A model generated the notes under the pieces. The model was not told the origin of the DNA and did not search any database. It saw only the letters and a program-made list of their open reading frames with translations. A program made the translations under genes and the position numbers. From assembly GCA_014529385.2 (NCBI GenBank), contig CM043967.1, forward strand, positions 85,621,278 to 85,685,277: a stretch of 64,000 nucleotides of DNA, written 5' to 3'. This DNA is from Adiantum capillus-veneris (lineage: Eukaryota > Streptophyta > Polypodiopsida > Polypodiales > Pteridaceae). This document shows positions 1 to 10,422 of this stretch, piece after piece (within the stretch, counting starts at the first letter, position 1; the number at the start of each line of letters is the position of its first letter).

Positions 1-495
1 CTTTTTATCATCCCTCTTTGAATTATGGTGTGGAGAAGGGTGCGATGGTCTTCTCCGCTTTGGTGGTGATGGAGAGCGTTTAGCCCGCCGTCTTCGTAGA
101 GCCATCTCCGCCGAGGTGGCGGGAGACTCACTTCTTTCTCGTTCCTTCGGTGGAGGCTCTTGAGTTCTCCTTTGGGAAGGAGATGCATCATCAAGAAGTA
201 AATTCTTGAGCCCTTCGTATGGATTCTCTTCTTCTTCCCGAATCGGAGAGAGACCTCTTTTGGAAGTCTCACAAGGAGGCTTCCTAGGTGTTCTCTTGTC
301 ATGGTGGTGAGCTTGGAGAATCCCATGAGCACGGAGCTGCCGTTGCACTTCACTTTGGAGAGATGGATTGCCCATGGCTTGTTGAAGCCTAGAAACAAGA
401 TAGTTAACAAGCATCGGAACATCATTAGTAGCTTGCTCATTAGCAAAATCAAAGTTATCAACATTAATTTCACTCTCTTTACTATTGTCAGCCAT
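1..495 (-). CDS. LTR-retroelement gag N-terminus, cut by the window edge
   Basis: Reading from ATG at 495 down to base 1 gives 165 codons with no stop, so the frame runs off the left edge. The start is MADNSKESEIN. The middle has a Gln/Leu-rich helical stretch, and the visible end is rich in Arg, Ser and Pro (RRRRAKRSPSPPKRRRP), so it is strongly basic and probably binds nucleic acid. The ATG lies about 100 bases after a primer-binding-site-like sequence at 599-616 on the same strand, which is where retroelement gag begins. No zinc knuckle is in view; it would lie beyond the edge. I infer gag of an LTR retroelement. An SR-like host protein is the alternative, but the PBS makes this unlikely. 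The frame looks intact, so the element may be young. Confidence 0.6.
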   Translation of the reverse strand, partial: MADNSKESEINVDNFDFANEQATNDVPMLVNYLVSRLQQAMGNPSLQSEVQRQLRAHGILQAHHHDKRTPRKPPCETSKRGLSPIREEEENPYEGLKNLLLDDASPSQRRTQEPPPKERERSESPATSAEMALRRRRAKRSPSPPKRRRPSHPSPHHNSKRDDKK

Positions 496-598
496 TCTAA
501 CAACTTTTAGGTGTAAAATTTTTAGGTGTACTTTGGCACTTCAAGCCCTAGTTGCTACTCCTCTTTACCCCTTTAGAAAAAGCACTCAAGCTACTGTA

Positions 599-616
599 CC
601 CGTGGCTCGAATACCA
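599..616 (-). promoter_or_regulatory. Primer binding site (tRNA-iMet-like)
   Basis: On the minus strand the bases read TGGTATTCGAGCCACGGG, close to the TGGTATCAGAGC primer site used by many plant LTR elements with initiator Met tRNA. It lies five bases inside a possible LTR edge (TG on the plus strand at 622) and just upstream of the gag ATG at 495. Confidence 0.55.
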
Positions 617-621
617 TTAAT

Positions 622-2200
622 TGCAAGGAATAGAAGAGAGGGTCTTTCACCACAAAAACAACATCGGCTCCTGTCAAGCCTTAAAACTTGTGTGTAGCAG
701 AAATTAGCATGAACATAGTGGGCATTTCATTAGAATAGATTCCTAATGAGAATTACAAGAGTGCTTGGGTGGAGAGAGCAACAAAACTCATAACACCTAG
801 TTAGATAGCATAAACAATACTTTCAAAAGAGAGAGAAATTAAGCTATTGACAATAGTTGAGGACCGGATTTGCATGGAGCCGGTCCCCCCCTCCAAAAGG
901 CTTTGTATTATGGTTTCTCCCATCAAGAGAGACATTGTACAATACAATTCTTTGTGTTCCTTCAAGACTAGCTAGTGCAATGAAGATGAAAGCTTCATGC
1001 ACTAAGCAAAACACTTATCAAACTCAACATTAATTCTCCCCCGTATCAGACCCAAGACCTCACACACCTTCGAAGATGGTGAGAGCTAGCAGGGTATGAG
1101 AGTAGATTGAGAGGAAGAAGAAGTATTCTTACGAGAAAGATGTACATCTCCTCACATAATTACTCATATTAGCATAGCTTAGCTTAGTAATTAGCATGGT
1201 AGAGGAGATGAGCATGCATTGAAGCTTGGCTCTTGGTTGGATTTGCATCACAAAGCCAAGAGTTGTGGGTGTAGGCCTCCCTTCTCTCACAAGCTTGGAG
1301 TAGGTGATAAGCTTTCCATTAAAGCTTGAGAAGGAGAGAGAGTCTTCTTTACTTCACACATGAGATTGTGTGAGTGTGTGTGTGGTAATGCCTTGCAAAA
1401 ATCAGCCCCGTCTCTCTCTTGGGCGACCCCTCTTGCTATTTGCTCTTGCTATCCTCTCATTGGACCTCCCTAGGGCTAGCCAATGACAATTAAGAAGCAT
1501 AAGTGATAGCCTTCTGACATGTGTCCCCCTTTCCCCTTTTGTGAGAGCTTTAGGTAATTTAATAATTCAACTAAACTCTCATTGGACCCCTTTGCCTCCT
1601 GGCCAATAGGAATCAGGCAAGCCATTGGGCTGCTGAATGCTCATTGGACCCCTTGGGAGACTGTCCAATAGTCTTCTAGAGGGCTTAATTCTCATTGGTT
1701 CTTTTATTAAATTAATTAAACTAGATTTACTCTAGCCTAATTCTCATTGGTCCACCTCCAAGGCCATCCAATAGGAATTGGGTACACCTTGTGGGCATCT
1801 GGCCTAGGGAGCTGACATGTGTCCCTCATTCCCTTTGTGTAAAGGGAGCTTGTGTGTGTGTGTGGCTTTCTCTCTCATCCCCTACAAGCAAGGCTCGCCC
1901 CCTCCTATGTAGGGATTTGAAAAGACTTTTGGGACACACACAAAGCATCCAATTCCCCCCATGGTTGACCTTTGGACACAACCTTTCAATTTTGGAACCT
2001 TAGCATTTTGGAAGTCTTAATGGGCTGAACCTTAGGGTCTTTTTAGCCCATTGTTGCACATGGCTCTTTTGCAGTTGGCCCCCCCCTTTGGATCCCTATT
2101 TTCCCTCCTTTGGATCCCTACTGTGGCCGGTCTGCTAGCTTAACCAATATTCTAGCTTTTTCTCCCCTGGCACTTCCCCATATTAAATGATCAATTTAAC
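622..2200 (-). mobile_element. Partial 5' LTR of the left-edge retroelement (outer end uncertain)
   Basis: DNA between the primer site and the copia relic at about 2240 has no convincing coding frame and is placed as the 5' LTR of the minus-strand element. The inner edge (TG at 622 on plus, CA on minus) is supported by the adjacent PBS. The outer edge is a guess because the second LTR is outside the window. The part that would be U3 (about 1450-1780) holds a cluster of ATTGG...CCAAT pairs. Confidence 0.4.
1455..1775. promoter_or_regulatory. Cluster of paired ATTGG/CCAAT boxes
   Basis: CTCATTGG followed 15-25 bases later by CCAAT occurs near 1457, 1579, 1641 and 1742, with an unpaired CTCATTGG near 1692. 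Each pair can form a short hairpin and supplies a CCAAT box on both strands. The position fits the promoter part (U3) of the minus-strand LTR. A role as NF-Y sites is inference. Confidence 0.4.
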
Positions 2201-2239
2201 ATGAGAAAATCATTTAGGAGAATTAGATATTGATTATTA

Positions 2240-3040
2240 TGACACTGCATGTATTTGAGGTGCAAGACGGCATAGTCTCGATTACATTACAGTTATGTCA
2301 GCGAAAGATCTTTCATGGACGAGCTCTAGAGTTCTTTGCACGACATGTCTTTAGATGCAGCATTAGAGCGGCCATGCTCTAGAGAGACATAGCAGATTGA
2401 TCCTCTTAGGACAAAGATGTCTCCTACCATGGAGATGAGAGATATGGAGTTCTTTTACATGCTCATGCTAGAGGCTGATATGGTGATGTCATGACATATG
2501 GATATAGTCCTTATGGATGATGAGGCAGTGACAACTACCCTGGAATCAAGATTGACAAGTCCATGCGTGACTAGTTTAGGTGGTGATGCAGTGAGGATTG
2601 AAATACCTATTGCGGATAGATTGGCAGAGATCACTACACATGGTTTTAATGTGATTAGCATGAATATATTGACAAGGATTACACATTTATTATCAGCCTT
2701 CGGGACTCTTATGTATGACCTCTTAGTGTCGAGACCCAACATAGCAACTGCAATGGGAGTGTTTGCAGTTGGGGTTGTTAGTCGTACGTTGAATGACACT
2801 AGCATGATGCATCATGGAGTAGTACATGTCATTATAGGATATCTGCAGGGTATGGATGCTGATTCTAGCAGGAATATACGCTTTCGCACACCGCTAGAGC
2901 CTATATGGCGGCATGCATCGGATTCAAGAGAGGCAATGGACATAGGTTGAGGTGAGATTCTCCTCTATACCTCTTGTACATACTACTAGGTCCTATAATA
3001 GTACCTCTTATCGGTACATTCGCCTTTAAGCGGGAGATTG
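2240..3040 (+). pseudogene. Ty1/copia pol relic (RT/RNase H junction) ending at a polypurine tract
   Basis: An open stretch at 2498-2950 reads LMYDLLVSRPNIATAMGV, then SRTLN and later GYLQG. This matches the copia pattern LMYxxxxTRPDIxxAVGxxSR...LRYLKG. Downstream, GCGGGAGATTGTTGGGG near 3030-3046 has the form of a copia polypurine tract followed by an LTR start (TGTTGG). No catalytic motif is intact, and no upstream gag or integrase is recognisable. A related degraded copy lies at 22944-23690. Confidence 0.55.
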
Positions 3041-3195
3041 TTGGGGTAAAAATAATGTGTCTCTTACCCCGGTCGGACGTGTCAAAGGCGTTCCATCACC
3101 CATCACTTGTACACACCTTATTCTTTTCTAAATAGAAGAATAAGGGACTCTCTCTCACACACATAGTATGGTGAGTTACTGCACCCACATCATGT

Positions 3196-3196
<1 letters not shown>
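3041..3196 (+). mobile_element. Probable start of a copia 3' LTR
   Basis: TGTTGGGGTAAAAATAATG follows directly on the polypurine tract. The DNA continues as typical LTR-like sequence with ACCCCGG and TCACACACATAG until it meets a CT microsatellite. The downstream LTR edge cannot be set because no second copy is in the window. Confidence 0.4.

Positions 3197-3239
<43 letters not shown>
3197..3239. repeat. (CT)n microsatellite
   Basis: About 21 uninterrupted CT units. Confidence 0.95.
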
Positions 3240-3242
<3 letters not shown>

Positions 3243-4011
3243 CACTCACAAGTGGCTCCCCCCTTTGGAGCTCCCAAAAACTTCACAATAATAAGTCCAT
3301 ATGAAGCTTATATTTGGCAATAGTAAGTCTACATGAAGCTCACATTGAACCCTGAAAATCTTGGCAAGCTCCCGAACTCATTGGTCATAAATCAATTAAC
3401 AATTTCGGCCCGCAAATACAGACTTTACCAATCATTGCATTAATTATTCCTTGTCCAATGAACCTCGAAAACCAAAAAGCCATTCAATCATGACTGTAAT
3501 AAGCATATCTTGATCAAACAGAGCTCGATTGGAACAGTGCAAAGCACACCTTGAAGCTTTCATCAAAGGCTATCAATGAAACATGTGGTGAGTTGAACAT
3601 GACCATCTGACAACCGGTTCAAAATTTATGGACCTGACCTTAGAACATTATATAATCAACTCATAAATGTGCACTTTAATAATTTCCATGCAACCCGACA
3701 AGCATCGAAAGCTTAAATGATTCCAAAATCCACATTTGGTATACATATTCATCTACTCTTGTTCGCATATGTATCAATGCACAAACAATACATACATTTC
3801 AAACAAATATAAATTGCATCTCTTTTCACTTTTTTCTATCATGAAAGCGGAGCAACACGACATCACATGTGGAGATAAAAAATTGATGGGGGCATTTGAT
3901 CCCATCTCCCATGTGTGTGTAAGATATAGTTGAGGAGGGTCCACCTACGAATTACTTTGATCATAAATTGATGGCACCCTTTGATCCCATTTCAGTCCAC
4001 GGGGCAATCTA
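3240..4011. other. Intergenic, nothing recognised
   Basis: AT-rich DNA without a persuasive frame. One small internal duplication is seen: TTTGATCCCAT with similar flanks occurs near 3896 and again near 3980. Confidence 0.5.
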
Positions 4012-4560
4012 TCTATACTATTATAAAAAGGGGAGGGGTTTCGACGTCGCTCCCTCCTCAGTCCGGTTAGTGTGCTCCAAACCCAACGCGCTGAGCGAGA
4101 GAGGAGAGAGAGAAGAGAGCCTCAGCACTAAAGGGCACGGGAGCAAAGAGATGGGATCTACGGCTGAGGGTGCGCGCACGAATCTCAAGGAGATTTGAGG
4201 GCTCAAAAAAATGGGGCGTGGGGTGTTGCTCGCACGATTCGAACCCGGGTGGGCGCTGGGCAAGGCGCATGGCTTATCCAACCCCCCATGCGCATATGTT
4301 GACCACGGTGGGCAACAAACGCATGATAAGTCAACGTGGACAGATGTGTCCATGTCCAAGTTTACTTTTCGACGTCTTAGTTTACTTCTGGTGCATCCTA
4401 CGACCCTACGCGCCTCTGCTTTTGTGCCCGAGCTTCTCAGCCGTAGATCCCACCTCTGGGGCTTCATTTAATGCCCCGTGCCCTTTAGTGCTGAGGAGAA
4501 GAGAGCTTCGGCCGCCGGGGAGTTGGATATTGTAAACCGTGAAACTGATCAGTGATCACC
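4012..4560 (+). mobile_element. Helitron-like 5' end (non-autonomous, 3' end unresolved)
   Basis: TCTATACTATTATAAAAAGG at 4012 follows the classic plant Helitron 5' start (TCTATACTATTATAAAA), preceded by A. No Rep/helicase frame follows, so any element would be non-autonomous. A CTAGT sits near 4590 but no clear terminal hairpin supports it as the end. The region lies just upstream of the phytol kinase start and could form part of its promoter. Confidence 0.45.
4115..4505. repeat. Inverted repeat around a tRNA-like segment
   Basis: About 55 bases at 4115-4170 (CTCAGCACTAAAGGGCACGG ... GGGATCTACGGCTGAG) recur in reverse complement at 4437-4505. Between the arms, on the minus strand, GGGTTCGAATCGTGC resembles a Pol III B box, followed by a run of seven T (plus-strand A at 4205-4211) that could terminate Pol III. 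It could be a foldback/MITE or a SINE relic. The arms could pair into a long hairpin. Confidence 0.5.
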
Positions 4561-4685
4561 CTTCCGATTTCGAATTTGTTACGTTAGCTGACTAGTAAGG
4601 TGTTTGAAGCACGTTGCCAGACGTTTGAAAATTCAGTCATATCTGAACAAGCCATGGTACATCTTCCTCCATCCTCAGTCTGGCG

Positions 4686-7600
4686 ATGGAGCTCTCTTTT
4701 CCAGCCTCAAAAGTTGCATTTTCCACTTCTGCTTCTTGCATGCGCTTGAGCTTTGCAAACCGCAGGCTTCCCCTCTCAAATTTCGGTTCTTCGAGGTGCC
4801 CTCTCACATTGGTGGACTTGAAGCCTAGGGTTGCAGCTCATTCTTCTCCAGTGCGAGGAAGCAGACAGACAGTTAAAGCTTCCATGGCGTTCTCTGACAA
4901 TGTTCTCTTGCACGACCTCATATCGGGGGTTCTCACCCTAGGTGGAGCTATGGCAAGCTTGAAGTTCTGGGATGAGCTCGCAAGGCGGAATGTTTTCCCC
5001 ATGGTTTAACCTAGCTCCAGCTCCTCTTTGTCCGATCTATGCTGACTTTCTGGGTGTTTCTCTAAACCCAAAGTTTGGGCTTCTTCCATTTGCAGATTGT
5101 CAGCAGGAAACTGGTTCATATAAGCGTTGGTCTAATATTTATGCTCTTCTGGCCCCTATTCAGGTAGCTTCTTTTCTGTAGATCTATTCTTAGAAAGACC
5201 AAATTTTTACTTTGCTGTCATGGCTGCGTGTGGTGATGATTGGACGTGTTTAACTGAAATCATGAACAAAGAGATTATGAATTCGTTTAGTGCACTCTGC
5301 TTTCAAAATATCTACATGGTAGCTCCTTTGTGATCTTTTATAGGAAACCCCCATGAATTTACTATTGTTTGTTCTGTAAGGCTTTTTGGTTAAGTTCATT
5401 TAAGCATACACTTCGATCTCTCGATATGCATATGGAATTGAAGCTTGCAAGCATAACCCACATTATAGACAGGAGAGTCAGCAGAGTCAAGGTGTGAGCA
5501 AGCATAACCCACATAGACAGGAGAGTCAACAGAGTCAGCAGCAACAAGTAGGGAGGCAGAGGCAGAGACATCGATCTACTATTAGACAGCCTTTCCTTGT
5601 GTATGACAGGAGGGAGAGACCAATCTCAGATAGAGGAGCATCTAGGCCACTTGATGGTGGGACTTAGGTGGAGTCCTCTGAGGTTCCAGCCTTAGATTCA
5701 CCGTAGCCAGTCCTGGAGCCAAAGAGGATATCAACTACTCCCTCAGAGGTACAACTTATAGTCGCAGGCAGATAGGACGGGGAGAGGGAGGCTCATTGTC
5801 CCAACGCCCTTCTCTTTCAGATGTTTCTTTATCCATTCGGTTGCCTGCTCACTCTACCATTGGAGATATCCAAAGGTGCAGCCTAGAGACGCTCTTCTTC
5901 AGATAGGTATTTGTTGTCTCAGAAGCATGGTCCATCTTTCCATGGTGTTAGTGTAGCCGTGATTCATAGTTTTGTGGTTTGGATAGCACATGACCACCCT
6001 TGGGATAGTGAGGGAGTCTTTTTGCTGTGCCGTTGCAGCCTGGTGATATGTCACTTGCGCATGTCGAAAGAACTTTGTGAGTGTAGTCTATTTGATAGGG
6101 TTTCTCTCTCTCCCTGTTTGTAGTAAGTGCTATCTATGCTGGTACAACCCACCATCTATGTTTGGGGATTATTATTACTGAGTGGTCGAGAGAGATGTCA
6201 CGTGCACATCTAACCCTATGTGTATGTGGACAAGCTACTTCATGACATGGGTTCAGTTCAGTTAGATTAGGAAGTGTTCTGGCACTTTTGTGAGTTTATT
6301 CGCAGACCGTGCATGTCCAAACACTTAGAGTAGATGCATATCCTCTGGTTGCACATAGCATGACCATTAGATTTCAGTCAAAACCCATCAGGAGCATTTT
6401 TACAGTGCATAGACCTATTTTCCCTATTTTTCGTCCTCATCTTCCTCATCGTCGGCAAGTCCAAAGCATTGTAGAGATTTGTGCAATCAATAGTAGACCG
6501 CTCTCGCCATAGAGAGTGGGGCCTTCGGAGGAGGGTTTGACAACTTGTCGGGTGTTGTATTCTTCTCTCTCTATCTCTCAGTCTCAACACCTTCATTCAC
6601 AGTGTTCACCACTTTGTTTGTGTCCATTGCACTCTCTCACTAAAGGAACGGAAGGCTCTCCCTTCCGTAAGTAAAAGGAACCTTGAGCACAATTCGGAGC
6701 ACTCATCTTGAGCAAAGTTCAACATTCACTTCCGTTGACGAGAAAACTCTTTTCCACCAAATAAAGAGGGATAGCAGGGCTCATATATTGCTATAACGAG
6801 TAGAGTTGCCTACAAAATGTGCCTCATTCTCTGCCTCCTCTTTACATAGTTTGCATAGGATGACCCTTTGTATGCACACTTGAGGAGTCAGCCACGGTGG
6901 ATGCGATTGTTGCTAAATTGAGTATTTTCTTATTTTCTAAGTAATTTCTATCTTATGAAATGAGGATATTTAAATTTTGCACTTGAGAACCGTTAAGTTG
7001 GAAATTGTAGATCTACAAGAACTAATAACCATCAGGAATGGACATCTTCGATGTGTCATATGATGGGTGAAATTAAGCCTCGTGAAAGAGGTGTTCTGTA
7101 AGTTCGGTGGGAGAGATTGGGTAACGATGTGTCACAGGATGGGTGATGGGAGCATCAGATAGGAAATACTCAGTTGGTCTGAGGAGGAAACTTTGAACTG
7201 GTTAAGAATTACACGTAAAGATGCAAGCACATGAATAAAGATGGGTTCTAAGAAGCTTTTGGGCAAAAGCAAGATATTTTCAAGTGCTTTTTGGAAAAGC
7301 ATTAGCTTTCTTGCAAGGGAATTCTATGTCTGCATTGCATGTGTGCACAAGGTTGCATCCGGGGACGCCCGGAGTGCGTTTTTGTAAGCATTTGTTTTCA
7401 ACTTATGAGTTTTAAACACGTTCACACCATTTTTAAAAGTTGTCTGGCTGCTCACTTTATAAGTGTGTAACCTACTTATAAGAAAAGCACCAGAAACAAG
7501 GTGCCCTTGGAGCAGCCGACTTATTAAATGGCTGCTCACTTAAAAAGTGTGCAACCTACTTATAAAAAAAGCACCAAAAACAAGGCGCCCTTGGGGCAGC

Positions 7601-7703
7601 CGACTTATTAAATGGCTGCTCACTTAATAAGTGCGCAACCTACTTATAAAAAAAGCACCAAAAACAAGGCCCTTGTTTGGCTAAAAAGAGCAGCAAAAAA
7701 CAA

Positions 7704-7739
<36 letters not shown>

Positions 7740-9544
7740 TTTTGCCACCTTGTCTCCACCTGCTATTGTTGCGAGAAAATTAACCGCCTCCTTCTATTGC
7801 CTCACTCTCAACAGACTTAGCCAGTGCTAGGGGAAGGGAAGATCTGCCACAATGAACCCATGCGTTTTCATGACGAGTTTGCGAAGGGAGGTCACTTTTG
7901 TGCCGAGAGCAACATGTAATGATTGTGCATGAGATCTACAAGTCTTTGCTACTGTGTTTGTGTTTTGCAAGTTCTCCATCTCGGAGAAAGGAGCAAGGAG
8001 GCTTTGGTCTATGCTCCGGGATTTTGGAAACAGAATCCGCGACGGGTTGCAGAGCTTTTATGTTTTGAGAACAAACCGGAAGGTATCTGAGTTCAGGGCT
8101 AGCCTCTTAGGTTCCCGAACGGGAAGGAAGCGACCATCGAGTTTGAGATTTAGGACGGAGGGGTTCACTCTGGTTCTTGTGCTTGTAAAAAGATTCTTCC
8201 CGTAATAAAGATTCTCTTTAAGGGGGGACCAAGAGATGTACTGTGTCAATCTTCTCTTTGCTTATTCTCTGTCAAGTACTTTTATTTTCAGCACATCAAT
8301 TATTCGTGTGCGCTCCCGTTTGTGACAGTGGTATTAGAGCTTGGTGCCTCTCTTTTGCTGGAAAGGAGGACGATTCCAAGAAGGAATGGGAAGAAGTGTG
8401 ATGAGTCAAGGGAGAACCGTTGAAAAGAGCTTTAGCAAGTACAAGTTCAACTTGCAGAATTGCAGTAGCTCCTTATGCAGCCAAATGTCCAGAAGGTTTT
8501 GGACAGGGACTCGGACCGGACTCAAGAAACAACAAGAAAAAGATACCGATGGGTGTTAGGAAAACACTGCCAGCGGTAACAACCAATGGGAGGAAAATGT
8601 GGAAAGAGGTGCCATAGTGCACAAAGGATCTCCAGATGGGAACAACTGGCCTACTAAGGGCAAAGCCCAAGAAAAAGAACACTCTCTGTTGAATGATAGT
8701 AAAGATGGCTCTTTCTCTTCTCCATCATACTCACCTGATTATACTACCTCTACTCATACAATTATCAATATCTAAACCCTCTTGTAAGAGGAAAGCGCCT
8801 ACTACTTCTTTACATAACACTAAAGAGAAGCCCAAGTTCAAGAAGGACAACTGCAAGCAACACCACAAAATGTGAGTTTTCAATTCCAGTGGGACAAGGA
8901 CGTGAAGTTTGACAGTTACATTGGATGGAGAGATATCTCCAAAGCACTGGCTTTTATCAAATAGTTTGAAGTTGCTTTTGCAAATGGAAACTTCCATGAA
9001 AAATCCAATTTGTGTCATGTTGGGATGTATCTCTCAAGGAGATAGCAAGCAATTGGTGGTTGGCAAAGATTCTGGAAGGTACTCAAGCCAGAACATGGAC
9101 TCAATTCGAAAGCTGAATTTTATGAACAATTCCTTTCGCCCGACTTCAAGAAGGATTTCGGAAGGAATGGGATTGGCTCGCCTACAAGGAACATGAGAAA
9201 GTCTCGACCTATGTTGACAAATATTGGTTAGACCTTGGTTCTTCCAAAAGTCACCCCTTTCATGAAGATTTTTGACAAGGAAAAGATGCAAAAGTTCGAA
9301 ACTGACCTACAACCACAACTTCGGAAGAGCATGAAGGAAGCAGACCTACAATCACAACTTTGGAAGAGCATGAAGGTGTATCCTCATGATACCCTCCAGA
9401 GGATTATGGAGTCAGCAATCATTGTTGAAGGCCTACACTCTATTGGAACTCCCAGAAGGATGGAACAGAGCACTTAGCATGGAAGACAAAGAGCGGTATA
9501 TAATGATCATGGAAACCAAGGCTGGAAGTGTCCCCTTGGGGACC

Positions 9545-9588
<44 letters not shown>

Positions 9589-10422
9589 CCTGCTGATCTT
9601 TGTTATTGTTCCCTGTCTACAGTGATAGTGGTTCAGCACGTTACATTGCAGCATTTTCTGTTGCAATTAATGCATTGCGAATGCTTGCTATTGGCTTTGG
9701 GATTATAGAGGATGCTACTGTTGTGAAGGCCATGAGTCGGGGAGGAGACTACAGGTGAGATTCCTGCAACACAACTAGCAGGTAATTGGAATTTACGCAG
9801 AATTGAGCTCTGATTGTTGAGATGTAGGGAACTGCGGAAAGGACCTTTCTACTACGCACTGTCGATAACTTTTGCTACCACTTATCTTTGGCGAGGCTCC
9901 CCTCTTGCACCCATCATTGTTGCAAACTTGTGTGCTGGCGATGGTCTGTGCATGCTTTCACCTTTTGTCTCAAGATGGAGGGATTAATTTGCAATGCTAT
10001 AAAAGCTCTGAAGCTATTATATATGTTTTTTACATGCTTTGGCAGGCTTTGCAGATCTTATTGGCAGAAAGTTTGGAAAAGCAAAACTCCCCTATAACTC
10101 GAAAAAGTCTTATGTTGGTAGCTTTGCCATGCTATTCTTTGGATTCATTGTCTCCATTGGGTAGACTACCACACCATCTGTGAACACTAAAGCCTCTAGG
10201 TAGATCTATAAGACCTCTGATTTATGGTGTTTTGTCTTTTGCAGGTACCTTGCTTACTTCTCTAGCTTCGGCTTTTATACATTGAGTCCGAATTTAGTGC
10301 TTAACACATTTCTAGTGGTCTCAGTCACGACGCTTGTCGAGTCCTTGCCAATAAGTACCAAGCTGGATGATAATCTTACTGTACCAGTAACCTCATTTAT
10401 TGTGGGTGCTTTGATTCTTTAA
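4686..10422 (+). CDS. VTE5: Phytol kinase, chloroplastic (VTE5/FOLK family), six exons
   Basis: Phosphorylates phytol freed from chlorophyll (CTP-dependent in this family) to phytyl phosphate, for tocopherol synthesis in plastid membranes. Exons are 4686-5003, 5096-5163, 9623-9754, 9828-9943, 10046-10160 and 10245-10422. Every junction is GT-AG and phases agree, giving 927 bases: 308 residues plus TAA, close to the family's usual ~300. The first ~65 residues are Ser/Arg-rich with few acids, like a transit peptide. The rest is hydrophobic with several membrane segments. Diagnostic family stretches are SRKLVHISVGLIF, ELRKGPFYYAL, LCAGDGFADLIGRKFG, KLPYNSKKSYVGS and VESLPISTKLDDNLTVP. The ATG at 4686 is chosen because it opens the transit peptide in frame. 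A farnesol kinase of the same family is the alternative. No defects are seen. Intron 2 (5164-9622) is expanded by repeats. Confidence 0.88.
5447..5545 (+). repeat. 51-base tandem duplication
   Basis: GCAAGCATAACCCACAT...GACAGGAGAGTCA starts at 5447 and again at 5498. The second copy runs into a Gln/Arg-rich reading (SQQSQQQQVGRQRQRHR) that resembles linker sequence of a retroelement polyprotein. Confidence 0.7.
6400..6760 (+). repeat. Dispersed repeat, copy 1 (inverted partner at 63430-63725)
   Basis: The stretch containing CACTCTCTCACTAAAGGAAC, GGAAGGCTCTCCCTTCCGTAAG and GAGCAAAGTTCAACATTCAC is found in reverse complement near the right end of the window. Both copies include ACTCTCTATGGC (or its complement) and a TGAGACTGAGA segment. 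No coding frame is shared. It is probably an LTR or MITE fragment. Confidence 0.75.
7445..7680 (+). repeat. 84-base tandem repeat, about 2.8 units
   Basis: TGGCTGCTCACTT begins at 7445, 7529 and 7613. Each unit carries a palindrome of the type CACTTATAAGTG/CACTTAATAAGTG, then ACCTACTTATAA, GCACCAAAAACAAGG and GCAGCCGACTTATTAAA. It lies inside intron 2 of the phytol kinase gene. Confidence 0.85.
7707..7738. repeat. (CT)n microsatellite
   Basis: About 15 CT units. Confidence 0.95.
7850..8327 (+). mobile_element. LTR remnant ending at a primer site
   Basis: The DNA ends in GTTTGTGACA one base before TGGTATTAGAGC (8329-8340), a near-match to the initiator-Met primer site. An AATAAAG about 120 bases earlier (near 8206) could be the LTR poly(A) signal. 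The 5' edge is not defined. It faces the same way as the gag debris that follows. Confidence 0.5.
8329..8340 (+). promoter_or_regulatory. Primer binding site of intronic retroelement
   Basis: TGGTATTAGAGC; one mismatch to TGGTATCAGAGC. Confidence 0.6.
8400..9545 (+). pseudogene. Broken Ty3/gypsy-like gag inside intron 2
   Basis: Short stretches in alternating frames have the retrotransposon gag pattern: WDKDVKFDSYIGWRDISKAL near 8890-8960, FYEQFLSPDFKKDFG near 9120-9160, and EWDWLAYKEHEKVSTYVDKY near 9165-9225 in another frame. Stops and frameshifts separate them, so no protein can be made. It contains a 39-base tandem duplication at 9304-9381. No protease or RT is found after it. Confidence 0.5.
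9304..9381 (+). repeat. 39-base tandem duplication in gag relic
   Basis: GACCTACAACCACAACTTCG begins at 9304 and recurs, with few changes, at 9343. It encodes a 13-residue repeat DLQPQLRKSMKEA. Confidence 0.85.
9546..9585. repeat. (GA)n microsatellite
   Basis: About 19 GA units, close to the acceptor of phytol kinase exon 3 at 9622. Confidence 0.95.

Larger units (their letters stand above)
5164..9622 (+). other. Giant intron 2 of the phytol kinase gene
   Basis: 4459 bases between GTAGCT and a CTACAG acceptor; the other four introns are 73-102 bases. It holds a Gln-rich copia-like scrap, a dispersed repeat, an 84-base tandem repeat, an LTR end with primer site, and a broken gypsy-like gag. 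The flanking exons join in phase, so splicing out this load would leave the protein intact. Confidence 0.8.

Noticed and set aside
4205-4330. Functional tRNA gene
   Set aside because: A B-box-like word and T-run are present, but I could not build a cloverleaf with matching acceptor and T stems.
4021-4535. Several overlapping frames on both strands
   Set aside because: They overlie the inverted-repeat unit, mirror each other and show no protein pattern.
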